Origin: an uncultured Varibaculum sp.
GTDB lineage: Bacteria > Actinomycetota > Actinomycetes > Actinomycetales > Actinomycetaceae
DNA length: 63,213 nucleotides
NCBI RefSeq assembly: GCF_902489465.1
Contig: NZ_CABTZZ010000010.1
Span: forward strand, 1 to 63,213
Direction of reading: 5' to 3'
The notes beneath the pieces are model-generated. The model was given only the letters and a program-made list of their open reading frames with translations, searched no databases and had not been told where the DNA came from. Below are positions 18,252 through 25,805 of this stretch, piece after piece. Made by a program: the position numbers and the translations under genes. Every line of letters begins with the position of its first letter. The stretch's first letter is position 1.

Positions 18252-19400
18252 GTGAGCGTTGAACTAGGAATTCCGGAAGTTAAGCCCGCGGGTTTCCCGC
18301 GCAAGAAAACTCGTAAGATTCGTTGCGGAAACGTAGAAATTGGGGGAGATGCCCCGATTAGCGTACAGTCCATGTGCACCACCAAAACCACTGATATTGG
18401 TGCCACCTTGCAGCAGATAGCGGCGTTAACCGCCGCCGGGTGCGATATTGTGCGGGTAGCCTGCCCCAGTGCCGATGATGCGGAGGCTCTGCCGGTAATC
18501 GCCCAAAAATCTACGATTCCGGTAGTCGCTGACATTCATTTCCAACCCAAATATGTGTTTGCCGCGATTGAGGGCGGCTGCGCGGGAGTGCGGGTTAACC
18601 CCGGTAATATCCGCAAATTCGATGACCAAATAGAAGAAATCACCAAATGTGCCCGCAAACACGGCACCGCCCTGCGGATTGGGATAAACGCCGGTTCCCT
18701 CGATCCACGGGTAATGGCGCGCCACGGAAAAGCTACCTCGGAGGCTTTGGCAGAATCCGCGGTTAATGAGGCACGCCTGTTCGAGCAATACGATTTTCAT
18801 GATTTTGCGATCTCGGTTAAACACCACGACCCGGTGACTATGATTCGCGCCTACGAATTGCTTAGTGAAATGGGGGATTGGCCGCTGCACCTGGGGGTAA
18901 CCGAGGCAGGTCCGGCTTTCCAAGGAACTATCAAATCGGCTACTGCTTTCGGGGCACTGCTGCGTCAAGGTATCGGAGATACTATCAGGGTGTCGCTATC
19001 TGCTGATCCAGTAGAGGAAATAAAAGTCGGGATCGAAATCCTGCAATCTATGGGGCTAAAAGAACGCACCCTGGAGATTGTTTCCTGTCCTTCCTGCGGA
19101 CGCGCCCAAGTAGACGTATACACTTTGGCAAACGCAGTCACCGATGCGCTGAAGGATGAAATTAAAGTGCCGCTGCGAGTCGCGGTTATGGGGTGTATCG
19201 TGAACGGGCCAGGGGAGGCGCGGGAGGCCGACCTCGGGGTAGCCAGCGGTAATGGCAAAGGAAAAATCTTTATTAAAGGTGAAGTGATAAAGACGGTTCC
19301 CGAAGAGGAAATCGTGCCCACCCTGATTGCGGAGGCGCATCGTCAAGCTGAGCTCCTTGGTCTAGAAGAAGGCTCCGGCGAAGTCGAGGTAATCGCCTAG
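18252..19400 (+). CDS. ispG: 4-hydroxy-3-methylbut-2-en-1-yl diphosphate synthase (flavodoxin)
   Basis: IspG (GcpE) is an Fe-S enzyme that reduces MEcPP to HMBPP in the MEP pathway. The protein has 382 residues, with the N-terminal TIM-barrel part (PISVQSMCTTKTTD, VADIHFQPKY) and the C-terminal cluster domain whose ligands lie in SCPSCGRAQVDV and MGCIVNGPGEA. It starts at GTG 18252 with agga close upstream. A 156-bp gap after rip suggests a separate promoter. Palindromic element A1 begins 9 bp after the stop. Confidence 0.97.
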   Translation: MSVELGIPEVKPAGFPRKKTRKIRCGNVEIGGDAPISVQSMCTTKTTDIGATLQQIAALTAAGCDIVRVACPSADDAEALPVIAQKSTIPVVADIHFQPKYVFAAIEGGCAGVRVNPGNIRKFDDQIEEITKCARKHGTALRIGINAGSLDPRVMARHGKATSEALAESAVNEARLFEQYDFHDFAISVKHHDPVTMIRAYELLSEMGDWPLHLGVTEAGPAFQGTIKSATAFGALLRQGIGDTIRVSLSADPVEEIKVGIEILQSMGLKERTLEIVSCPSCGRAQVDVYTLANAVTDALKDEIKVPLRVAVMGCIVNGPGEAREADLGVASGNGKGKIFIKGEVIKTVPEEEIVPTLIAEAHRQAELLGLEEGSGEVEVIA

Positions 19401-19408
19401 TTTCGTTA

Positions 19409-19497
19409 GGCAGGAGTGGGAAAAGCGCTCGGGGGACCCCGGTGAGCCTCGCTACGCTCAGCTCAAGCCCCCTCTCGCATCTTTTCCCACTCCTGCC
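19409..19497 (+). repeat. palindromic element A1
   Basis: This is the cleanest copy of family A. A perfect 17-bp outer stem, GGCAGGAGTGGGAAAAG with CTTTTCCCACTCCTGCC, encloses the conserved core CGCTCGGGGGACCCCGGTGA ... CCCCCTCTCGCAT. It starts 9 bp after the ispG stop and may act as its terminator. Confidence 0.85.
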
Positions 19498-19653
19498 CAA
19501 AAAGTTCAATAGTCTAACGGCGCTTTTCGTTTTTAAGCCGAGTGTCTTTTATTTTGTTTCCCCGCGTCACTTCCTGCAGGAAGATATGGTCTTAATAAAT
19601 TCAGCATTGACACTTCAAGCTGGGCGTAGAGTCCCTGCCTAAGACCGTAACCC

Positions 19654-19760
19654 CGAGCGAGAGAGAATTTTTATCCGACCAGGCTAGGTCGGCGTAAAAC
19701 TCGCAGATGCCCGCGGGTATCTGCGAGTTTTTGGGCGGAAGGAAAAACTTGTCGCTCGCG
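19654..19760 (-). repeat. palindromic element B8
   Basis: A family B copy read on the minus strand. The inner stem is ACTCGCAGAT (19699-19708) with ATCTGCGAGT (19719-19728) and flanking A/T pairs. The outer arms include CGAGCGA with TCGCTCG. The conserved internal motifs TTGGGCGGAAGG and TTATCCGACCAGGCTAGG (both in plus-strand reading) match the other copies. Confidence 0.75.
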
Positions 19761-19868
19761 CGGATCTACCAGATGGCTTCCACGTACCTAGTACAGAAGG
19801 CTTTCACATGATTACTGCCGGAACGGCGCGGTTTAGGTTCCTTTGGATCATCTACTAAACTGGCGAAC

Positions 19869-21764
19869 GTGGCTTACAATATGTCGACTTATTTTGTCAG
19901 GACTTTGCGGGAAGATCCGGTAGATGCCGAAGTGGATTCCCATAAACTACTGGTACGCGCCGGTTATATTCGCCGCGCCGCACCCGGAATCTATACGTGG
20001 ACCCCGCTGGGGCTGCGCACGATTCGGCGCGTAGAGCAGGTAGTACGGGAAGAAATGGATCGCATCGGCGCCCTCGAGGTGGCCTTCCCCGCGCTATTGC
20101 CCCGCGAACCCTATGAAGCGACGAACCGCTGGGAAGAGTTCGGACCATCCCTGTTTAAGCTGCAAGACCGCAAAGGTGCTGACTATCTGTTGGCGCCCAC
20201 TCACGAAGAAATGTTCACCCTGCTGGTGAAAGACTTTTATTCGTCCTACAAGGATCTGCCGGTCGTCCTCTACCAGATCAAAGAAAAATATCGGGACGAG
20301 GCACGCCCGCGGGCAGGACTGATTCGCGGCCGCGAATTCATTATGAAGGACGCGTACTCCTTCAATATCGATGATGAAGGGCTAGAAGCCTCCTATCAGC
20401 AGCAACGCCGAGCATACCAGCGGATTTACTCGCGGTTAGGGCTAGATTTCGTGATTTGTTCCGCGATGGCGGGCGCTATGGGAGGATCGCGCTCTGAAGA
20501 GTTCATTTTCCCCTGTGCTATTGGGGAAGATACTTTTGTGCGCTCCGAGGGCGGGTATGCCGCCAATGTGGAGGCCGTGACCACTATTGCCCCCGAGTCG
20601 AAAGATTATTCGCAACTTCCCGCCGCGATTGAACGTAAAACCCCCGGTGCACACACTATAGAAGCATTGGTGGATTACTCGAACGAGCATTTCCCACGCG
20701 AAGATGGCAGGGCGTGGACTAAAGCTGACACTTTGAAAGCCTTCATGGTTGCCGCGACCTATGCCGATGGTAAACGGGAAGTGCTGCTCCTGGGCGTACC
20801 CGGGGATCGCGAAATTGATATGCGCCGCTTGGAAGCCTCTCTAGGGGCAGACGTAGAAATGGCCACCCCGGAAGATATGGCCGCTTACCCCAATATCGTG
20901 CCGGGCTTTACTGGCCCCACCTGCGCCGGGCCTGACCATCCGGATCGCCAAGTTGATGAGGACGGAAATATCTCTGGCAGCCCCCGCTGCCTCCTAGATC
21001 CGCGGGTAGTGGAAGGTACCGAATGGATCGCAGGAGCTGGCAAAGAAGACACCCACCTTTATCACCTGGTGGCGGGCAGAGATTTCCGCGCTGACGGCTT
21101 TATTGAAGCTGCAGAGGTGCGGGATGGGGATCCGGCTCCCGATGGTTCTGGCCCCTTGCAGACCGCCCGCGGAATCGAAATCGGGCATATCTTCGCCCTC
21201 GGAACAAAATATTCCGAGGCGCTAGGGCTAAACGTGCTCGATCAAAACGGGAAATCCCAGGTAGTAACAATGGGTTCCTACGGGATCGGAGTTTCCCGGG
21301 TTATGGCCGCTATCGCCGAAGAATACCATGACGAGGTTGGGCTGAAATGGCCAACCAATGTGGCACCCTTCCAAGTACATGTACTGGTGACCGGCAAAGG
21401 GGCAGACCTTTTCGAGGCTGCAAAGCTGCTGGGGGAGCAACTCACCGCCGCCGGGATTGATACTTTGATTGATGACCGCAAGAAAGTATCTGCCGGGGTT
21501 AAATTCAAGGATGCGGAACTGCTTGGAATGCCCTGGCTGGTAGTGATTGGGCGCGGACTGAAAGAAGGAACCGTGGAAGTGCGTTGCCGCGCCACTGGCG
21601 AGCGCCGCGAAATCGCAGTTGCGGATGCCTTCAAGTATGTAAACGACCAGGTGCATCGGGATCTTGAGGAAGCCTATGCGCGGGCAGAAAAATCGTTCCG
21701 GCAGCTGCGGCGGCAGCGGGCAGCGAGGAGGAATAAACAATGGCATTTCGAGAAATCAGAGTAA
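19869..21764 (+). CDS. proS: proline--tRNA ligase
   Basis: A class II prolyl-tRNA synthetase of the bacterial type. The protein has 631 residues including the YbaK-like editing insertion, with GREFIMKDAYSF (motif 2 region), the central insertion (about 230-400) and GSYGIGVSRVMAAIAEE (motif 3). The C-terminal tail is basic and overlaps the def gene by 25 bp in another frame. The start is GTG 19869 or ATG 19881 (MSTYFVRTLREDP); neither has a clear ribosome-binding site. Confidence 0.97.
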   Translation: MAYNMSTYFVRTLREDPVDAEVDSHKLLVRAGYIRRAAPGIYTWTPLGLRTIRRVEQVVREEMDRIGALEVAFPALLPREPYEATNRWEEFGPSLFKLQDRKGADYLLAPTHEEMFTLLVKDFYSSYKDLPVVLYQIKEKYRDEARPRAGLIRGREFIMKDAYSFNIDDEGLEASYQQQRRAYQRIYSRLGLDFVICSAMAGAMGGSRSEEFIFPCAIGEDTFVRSEGGYAANVEAVTTIAPESKDYSQLPAAIERKTPGAHTIEALVDYSNEHFPREDGRAWTKADTLKAFMVAATYADGKREVLLLGVPGDREIDMRRLEASLGADVEMATPEDMAAYPNIVPGFTGPTCAGPDHPDRQVDEDGNISGSPRCLLDPRVVEGTEWIAGAGKEDTHLYHLVAGRDFRADGFIEAAEVRDGDPAPDGSGPLQTARGIEIGHIFALGTKYSEALGLNVLDQNGKSQVVTMGSYGIGVSRVMAAIAEEYHDEVGLKWPTNVAPFQVHVLVTGKGADLFEAAKLLGEQLTAAGIDTLIDDRKKVSAGVKFKDAELLGMPWLVVIGRGLKEGTVEVRCRATGERREIAVADAFKYVNDQVHRDLEEAYARAEKSFRQLRRQRAARRNKQWHFEKSE

Positions 21765-22231
21765 TCGGAGATCCGATTTTGCGCACCCCCTGTGAACCGG
21801 TGGGCGAAATCGATGAACATATAAAACAGCTGGTAGAAGACTTACTAGAAACGGTAGATGCCGATGGGCGTGCCGGGCTGGCCGCTAATCAGATAGGCGT
21901 GGGGCTGCGGGCTTTCTCCTGGAACATTGACGGGGAAGTCGACTATATTTTGAACCCACGTTTGGTAGAAGTTTCAAAGGATGAATACCAAGACGGCGAT
22001 GAAGGCTGTCTATCAGTGCCGGGTCTTTTCTTCCCTTGTCAGCGTGCCTGGTATGCGCGTGCTGAAGGGATTGACCTGGATGGCAAGGCGAAAGTGGTGG
22101 AGGGCGAAGAGCTGATGGGGCGCTGTATCCAGCACGAATGTGACCACTTGGATGGACATCTTTATCTTGATCGCCTGGATCGGTTAACTCGTCGCAAGGC
22201 CTTTAAAGAGATTCGCGAAAAAGGCCTGTAG
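21740..22231 (+). CDS. def: peptide deformylase
   Basis: Removes the N-formyl group from nascent proteins. The 163-residue product has all three deformylase motifs: GLAANQIGVG, EGCLSVPG (metal-binding Cys) and QHECDHLDG (two metal-binding His and the catalytic Glu). Its ATG lies inside the 3' end of proS, preceded by a strong gaggagg site within that gene, so the two are co-transcribed and probably translationally coupled. Element B1 begins 10 bp after the stop. Confidence 0.96.
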   Translation: MAFREIRVIGDPILRTPCEPVGEIDEHIKQLVEDLLETVDADGRAGLAANQIGVGLRAFSWNIDGEVDYILNPRLVEVSKDEYQDGDEGCLSVPGLFFPCQRAWYARAEGIDLDGKAKVVEGEELMGRCIQHECDHLDGHLYLDRLDRLTRRKAFKEIREKGL

Positions 22232-22241
22232 CTGCGCCTGG

Positions 22242-22349
22242 GCGCGAGGGCTGGGTTTGTCCTCCCGCCCAAGAATTTGGAAAACGTAGCGCCGTTTTCC
22301 AAATTCTTATGCCCACCGCACCTACTCGGGTCAAACCCAGTCCCCGCGC
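22242..22349 (+). repeat. palindromic element B1
   Basis: Outer arms GCGCGAGGGCTGGGTTTG and CAAACCCAGTCCCCGCGC pair at 16 of 18 positions. A perfect 16-bp inner stem, AAGAATTTGGAAAACG with CGTTTTCCAAATTCTT, closes on a 6-nt loop. Conserved internal motifs are CCTCCCGCCC on the left and ATGCCCACCGCACCTACTCG on the right. Confidence 0.88.
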
Positions 22350-22411
22350 TTTTGTTCGAGCCTCACGTAGGTTACATTCAACTCCGGATTCAATCCCTGG
22401 CATAAATCCGT

Positions 22412-22465
22412 CTCTGCGCGTCTACTTAAGTGCCCTCTCGTATCTTTTCCCGACCTCGACCCGTG
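22412..22465 (+). repeat. partial family A element (right half), copy 1
   Basis: The sequence AAGTGCCCTCTCGTATCTTT followed by TCCCGACCTCGACC matches the right half of the A elements. No left half is recognisable upstream, so it is a fragment or a reduced variant. Confidence 0.6.
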
Positions 22466-22490
22466 CTATGAGCCTGGTAGTTGTTAGTTA

Positions 22491-22646
22491 GCGCGAAATC
22501 TGGGTTTGTCCTCCCGCCCAAGAAACTCGGAAAACTTAGCGGATTGATCGCCGATTTATGCCCAGACCTGGTGAGTTTCTTTTTTCAGCTAGGTATCCGA
22601 AGTTGAAGCTTTCGATGGAGAGTCTGCCAAACCCAGCCTCCGCGCG
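22491..22646 (+). repeat. palindromic element B2 (expanded interior)
   Basis: Outer arms share CTGGGTTTG and CAAACCCAG with flanking GCGCG/CGCGC. The left motif CCTCCCGCCCAAGAAACTC is intact, but the inner stem partner GAGTTTCTT lies much further away because about 40 bp of extra sequence follow the inner arm. The right internal motif is displaced and eroded. Confidence 0.7.
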
Positions 22647-22661
22647 TAAAACCACACCCAA

Positions 22662-22767
22662 GCACGGGGGCTATATTTATCCTCCTGCCCAAAAACTCGA
22701 AAAAGCCGTAGGCATTTTTCGAGTTTTACGCCCGCCTAGCCGTATCGGACAAATATAGCTCCCGCGC
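22662..22767 (+). repeat. palindromic element B3
   Basis: Outer arms GCACGGGGGCTATATTT and AAATATAGCTCCCGCGC pair nearly perfectly. The inner stem AAAACTCGAAAAAGCC pairs with GGCATTTTTCGAGTTTT with one bulge. Internal motifs are CCTCCTGCCC and ACGCCCGCCTAGCCGTATCG. Confidence 0.85.
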
Positions 22768-22784
22768 TATTGCTCAAGCTGTCG

Positions 22785-22842
22785 CGAGTCTACCCAAGTC
22801 CCTCTAGTATCTTTCCCCGACCTCGACCTGTACTAAGAGGCC
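22785..22842 (+). repeat. partial family A element (right half), copy 2
   Basis: The sequence GTCTACCCAAGTCCCTCTAG, then TATCTTTCCCCGACCTCGACC, matches copy 1 and continues into a repeated spacer ending in GCGCGAA at the start of B4. Confidence 0.6.
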
Positions 22843-22856
22843 GGCGGTTGTATGTA

Positions 22857-22965
22857 GGCGCGAAGGCGGATTTTGCCTCGCGCCCCGAAATCCGGAAAAT
22901 GCTTTGGCATTTTCACAGATTTAATGCCCGGAGCCTACCCCTCGGCATAAATCCGCCTCCACGGT
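22857..22965 (+). repeat. palindromic element B4 (divergent)
   Basis: Outer arms include GGCGGATTT and AAATCCGCC. The inner stem AAATCCGGAAAATGC pairs imperfectly with GCATTTTCACAGATTT. The internal motifs have drifted (GCCTCGCGCCCCG and AATGCCCGGAGCCTACCCCT), so this is a degenerating copy. Confidence 0.7.
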
Positions 22966-22979
22966 TATGCTCTAGTCCC

Positions 22980-23018
22980 GCGTGTCTGCTTAAGTCCCTC
23001 TCGCATCTTTTCTCGAGC
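22980..23018 (+). repeat. partial family A element (right half), copy 3
   Basis: The sequence GTGTCTGCTTAAGTCCCTCT, then CGCATCTTTTCTCGAG, again matches the right half of family A and closes the array. Confidence 0.55.
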
Positions 23019-23197
23019 AATGAACCACAGGTGTCACATTGGCCTCAGTAGTCACAAAAATGCCGGTCAGAGGCTTTTGGGGTTGTTGAAAAACGCTATC
23101 GAGGGCAAAATAGAAACTGAGACACCGCGTGTCATCACTCTGTAGTGCGCACAGGCCGTTGGGGAAGACGAACCTTGCGAACACTAAAGGAGTAGCG

Positions 23198-23695
23198 ATG
23201 AACAAGGATTACACCCGCGGTGTACTTTTCGTACACTCATGCCCTCGTGCGCTGTCTAGTCACGTGGAATGGGCGGTTGGCGCAGTTCTAGATCAACGCG
23301 TCAACCTAGAGTGGACAGAACAACCGGCTCAACCCGGGATGTTCCGCTCGGAGCTTTCCTGGGTCGGCAGGGCTGGGACTGGCGCTAAACTAGCCTCCGC
23401 ACTGCGCGGATGGGAACATTTGCGTTTCGAGGTTACCGAGGACGCCTCCATAAATAACAATGGGGGACGCTGGTCATATACCCCAGACCTGGGGATTTTT
23501 CATGCACAAACCGATGTGGTGGGTAATGTGGTGATCCCAGAAGATCGGGTGCGCGTTGCCCTTTCTCAAGGTAGTCAAGAGGAGTTGCGGCGCCTGCTGG
23601 ATTTGGCGCTAGGCACTGCCTGGGATGAGGAACTCGAGCCTTTCCGCTACGCGGGAGCGGGAGCGCCGGTGCGCTGGCTACACCGAGTAGGCTGA
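23198..23695 (+). CDS. DUF3145 family protein
   Basis: A 165-residue protein matching DUF3145, an actinobacterial family of unknown function. Family-like features are the start TRGVLFVHSCPRALSSHVEWA, LRGWEHLRFEVTEDAS and the C-terminal DEELEPFRYAGAGAPVRWLHRVG. In Streptomyces-like genomes this gene follows the fabD-fabH-acpP-fabF fatty-acid cluster; here only an acyl-carrier-like gene is next to it. ATG 23198 has a perfect aaaggag site; the upstream ATG 23129 in frame is not supported. Confidence 0.88.
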   Translation: MNKDYTRGVLFVHSCPRALSSHVEWAVGAVLDQRVNLEWTEQPAQPGMFRSELSWVGRAGTGAKLASALRGWEHLRFEVTEDASINNNGGRWSYTPDLGIFHAQTDVVGNVVIPEDRVRVALSQGSQEELRRLLDLALGTAWDEELEPFRYAGAGAPVRWLHRVG

Positions 23696-23696
23696 G

Positions 23697-24140
23697 ATGT
23701 CGCTAGACGCTGATGCCTTAGCGGCGCTTGCCGATTTCGGAAAGAATTTGCCCGGCGACCCTGAGGGCGATAGCGGGGGAGAGGACAAGTCTGCGGCTGC
23801 TCCGGAATTCGGGGTGGCTGCTGAAGATGATAGCGCTAGTAACGCGGATACGTCCTCGGAGAGTATTCCGCCTGCCTGGGAAAGTTTCCCAAGTGATTTA
23901 GAAGTTGTAACTGCGCTTTTAGCGGCGGTATCTGCTGAAACTGGTGAGAAACAAGAATCGCTGCTACCGCAGACCAAACTGATAGACGATCTTGATTTCG
24001 ATGACCTGTCGTTATATGCGGTAGTGGCGCAGCTCGAGGCGGTACTAAAGGAAAAACGCTCCGATAATGAAATAGCAGAATGTAAATCTCTGGGGGAGAT
24101 GGCGCTCCTGTATGTATCCAGTAATAAAAGGACTAATTAA
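23697..24140 (+). CDS. acyl-carrier-protein-like protein lacking the phosphopantetheine serine
   Basis: A 147-residue protein with an acidic, low-complexity N-terminus (about 1-65) and a C-terminal domain (about 68-145) resembling an acyl carrier protein. The usual attachment motif DSL in the context DLD-x-DSLS reads DLDFDDLSL here, so the serine that carries 4'-phosphopantetheine is replaced by Asp. The domain otherwise keeps helix patterns such as VVAQLEAVL and SLGEMALLYV. It starts one base after the DUF3145 stop. It is probably a relic of the fatty-acid cluster ACP; it may now be a non-acylated partner protein. The assignment rests on the motif and neighbourhood. Confidence 0.7.
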   Translation: MSLDADALAALADFGKNLPGDPEGDSGGEDKSAAAPEFGVAAEDDSASNADTSSESIPPAWESFPSDLEVVTALLAAVSAETGEKQESLLPQTKLIDDLDFDDLSLYAVVAQLEAVLKEKRSDNEIAECKSLGEMALLYVSSNKRTN

Positions 24141-24360
24141 TAAAGGGCTACATTCTTATCCTTAGTTCAAATAATGGCAATATTGGGGGAGTTTCCTGCC
24201 GTTATGGGGGTCAAAAACGAATAACTGACATATATTACTGGCGTAATTGTCGTTTAATAGCTTAAATATACTGCCTTGTCTTGGGGATATGGTTACAAAC
24301 TATTGACGCTTGCCCCATTCTTTTTCGAGAGAAATACTCTCCCCGCCAACAATAGTGAGT
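24141..24360. other. AT-rich intergenic region
   Basis: This 220-bp region is clearly more AT-rich than its surroundings, with runs such as GACATATATTACTGG and TTTAATAGCTTAAATATAC. It probably contains the promoter of the following gene; no specific site could be fixed. The composition suggests imported DNA. Confidence 0.35.
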
Positions 24361-25079
24361 ATGAGTAAAAATCAAAATTTTGAGAAAAAACATCCGCGAG
24401 ATATCAATGGTAGATTCGCTAAGAAGCAGCGAAAAGAATCCGGGCTAACGCTCCAACTTGACAAGGGTTATCCGACCTCTGGTAGCCCGTGTATGTCTCC
24501 GCAGGACACTGCCCCCGGCTTAGAGAACCCGAAACCTAATATGGGCATCGATGGATGCTCGGAGAAACCTGAGCCTCCCATGGTGACCTGCTCTAAAAGG
24601 GCGACACTTCGCACTTCGTGGAAGATGGTTAAATGTCTAGCGCAATCGTTTACATTCACTGTGTTTGCGGCAGTGGTCGCGCTTGTGCTATCCATTGGAC
24701 TTTTGCTCTTCCTCATGGAAAAAGATTCAAACAAGAACGACACGCAGATACCTGAGGTTACTAATAATGCTACGACAACTACTACTGCTATCTCTGGAGA
24801 ATCTACTTTTGTCGAGGGTTATCCTGCCCTGTATGAAAGAGTGTCTTAGTGCTCAAGCGAGATAATCAAGAATTGACACTTACAGAGGAGATGGTTCCGT
24901 GATTATTTCAGCCTTACCAGTAATGTTAGAGTATTTAACTATTCAAATCGCTAGAGGGCGGGGCAACTAATGTAGAAATCTCGGACACGATTCTTTCTAA
25001 GAACGTATTTTTAGGCGGCAAAGAAGAAGATGATTTTTCCAAGATTTACGTAACCGACGAGCAAGGTAAAAAGTATTAG
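24361..25079 (+). pseudogene. decayed single-pass membrane protein gene
   Basis: An intact frame from ATG 24361 to 24849 encodes 162 residues: a charged cytoplasmic part with the motif HPRDINGRFAKK, one membrane helix (about 100-122), then a short Thr-rich external part. Coding-like text continues past the stop in other frames, for example VLKRDNQELTLTEEMVP, YFSLTSNVRVFNYSNR, and a final segment ending DEQGKKY at TAG 25077-25079. This suggests a longer surface protein broken by at least two frameshifts. The family is not recognised. The 24361-24849 part alone could still be expressed. Base composition is AT-rich. Confidence 0.5.
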
Positions 25080-25084
25080 GTATT

Positions 25085-25402
25085 TTACTGCGCTGATTGC
25101 GCGATTTCGTTTAGGCGCTGGCGGAGGGCTTCAGCGTTGCCGAGGGCGTCATAGGCTGCGTCCTCGGAAAGAACCCCGCGGGGTAAATCATCCGGAAAAA
25201 CACCCCGGTTATCGGCTTCTAGATCCTCCCACCAGGCTTTCCCGGAATAGTAGCTATCCAGAGCGCGGTAATCGTCCCACATCTGCTCGTAGGTGTCGAG
25301 GGCACCCTCGACAGTTGTAATCGCGTCATTTAGGCGCACTAACGCTGCCTCCATTTGCGAAACCCGCTCGATTTGCTCCGCAAAAACTTCAGTTTTTTCC
25401 AT
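25085..25402 (-). CDS. DUF4298 family protein
   Basis: A 105-residue protein with a predicted coiled-coil N-terminal half (QIERVSQMEAALVRLNDAITTVEGALDTYEQ) followed by the DUF4298 signature region YRALDSYYSGKAWWEDLEAD and DLPRGVLSEDAAYDAL. Function is unknown; homologues occur in Firmicutes and actinobacteria. The internal ATG at 25402 is preferred to ATG 25420 because the gggagg site lies 8 nt upstream of it. It is divergent from the toxin-antitoxin genes and sits in the accessory stretch. Confidence 0.75.
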   Translation of the reverse strand: MEKTEVFAEQIERVSQMEAALVRLNDAITTVEGALDTYEQMWDDYRALDSYYSGKAWWEDLEADNRGVFPDDLPRGVLSEDAAYDALGNAEALRQRLNEIAQSAQ

Positions 25403-25548
25403 AGCCATATCCTCCCACAACTCACCCGCAGCTGCTTATCTCAAGATCTTTCTGGAGGGCGCACCTGCGGTTGTTCTGCATTCCGAACCTAGTCCAGTGG
25501 CGACTGATGCTATAACTTGTCGCAAGCTATCGGCCAGCGTTCAGGCAT

Positions 25549-25565
25549 GTAGTACCTTGTACTAC
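25549..25565. promoter_or_regulatory. palindromic operator of the toxin-antitoxin operon
   Basis: A perfect inverted repeat GTAGTAC-CTT-GTACTAC lies 18 bp before the antitoxin start. A second, shorter one, CTTG-TCG-CAAG (25516-25526), overlaps a TATAAC box. RelB-type antitoxins repress their own promoter, so this is the likely operator; binding is inferred. Confidence 0.6.
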
Positions 25566-25583
25566 AAAAGGGGAGGGGGAGAG

Positions 25584-25805
25584 ATGGCATTTTCCATCCG
25601 GATGAGTGCAGACGAAAAAGAGCTAGCCACCAGCTATGCGAACTTACACTCCATTACATTGGCAGAAGCCTTTAGGCAGGCACTCTTTGAAAAGATAGAG
25701 GACGAGTTCGACCTGGCAGTAGCCGATGAGGCTCACCGCGAATGGGAAGAGGACGGAAAGAAATCCTACTCGTGGGACGAGTTCAAGAAAGAGCTCGACC
25801 TGTGA
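25584..25805 (+). CDS. RelB-type antitoxin
   Basis: A 73-residue protein beginning MAFSIRMSADEKELATSYA, the ribbon-helix-helix start typical of RelB/DUF6290 antitoxins. The C-terminal half is acidic (EWEEDGKKSYSWDEFKKELDL), as expected for the toxin-wrapping region. It should repress its own promoter and neutralise the adjacent toxin. The start has a gggaggggg site. The stop overlaps the toxin start as GTGA. Confidence 0.85.
   Translation: MAFSIRMSADEKELATSYANLHSITLAEAFRQALFEKIEDEFDLAVADEAHREWEEDGKKSYSWDEFKKELDL

Larger units (their letters stand above)
19401..19868. other. ispG-proS intergenic region
   Basis: This 468-bp gap contains elements A1 and B8, a 12-bp palindrome TTCCTGCAGGAA (19571-19582), and otherwise no supportable gene. 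No T-box signature was found before proS. The proS promoter presumably lies in the last 100 bp. Confidence 0.6.
22232..23197. other. 966-bp gene-free region filled with palindromic repeats
   Basis: No supportable gene lies here. The region consists of B elements B1-B4 and three partial A elements in the order B1, A', B2, B3, A', B4, A'. The spacer after each A' half-element is itself repeated (GACCTCGACC...GTTGT...GCGCGAA), so the array seems to have grown by duplication of an A'+B unit. A lone B right-arm remnant (GGCATAAATCCGTCT) is seen near 22399-22413. The last 170 bp probably hold the promoter for the DUF3145 gene. Confidence 0.7.

Noticed and set aside
19770..19868. T-box leader before proS
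   Set aside because: No T-box sequence or terminator/antiterminator pair could be found.
21228..21746. 172-codon minus-strand frame in the 3' part of proS
   Set aside because: It is antisense to conserved ProS motifs and lacks a start site.
22242..23018. CRISPR array
   Set aside because: Units are long nested palindromes of unequal length with variable stems; there are no identical short direct repeats with regular spacers and no cas genes.
22309..23051. Several 60-93 codon frames in the repeat array
   Set aside because: They run across inverted repeats, do not resemble one another or any family, and lack ribosome-binding sites.
22232..23197. Degenerate insertion sequence as source of the repeats
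   Set aside because: No transposase fragment was seen in any frame, and the variable stems do not behave as fixed terminal inverted repeats.
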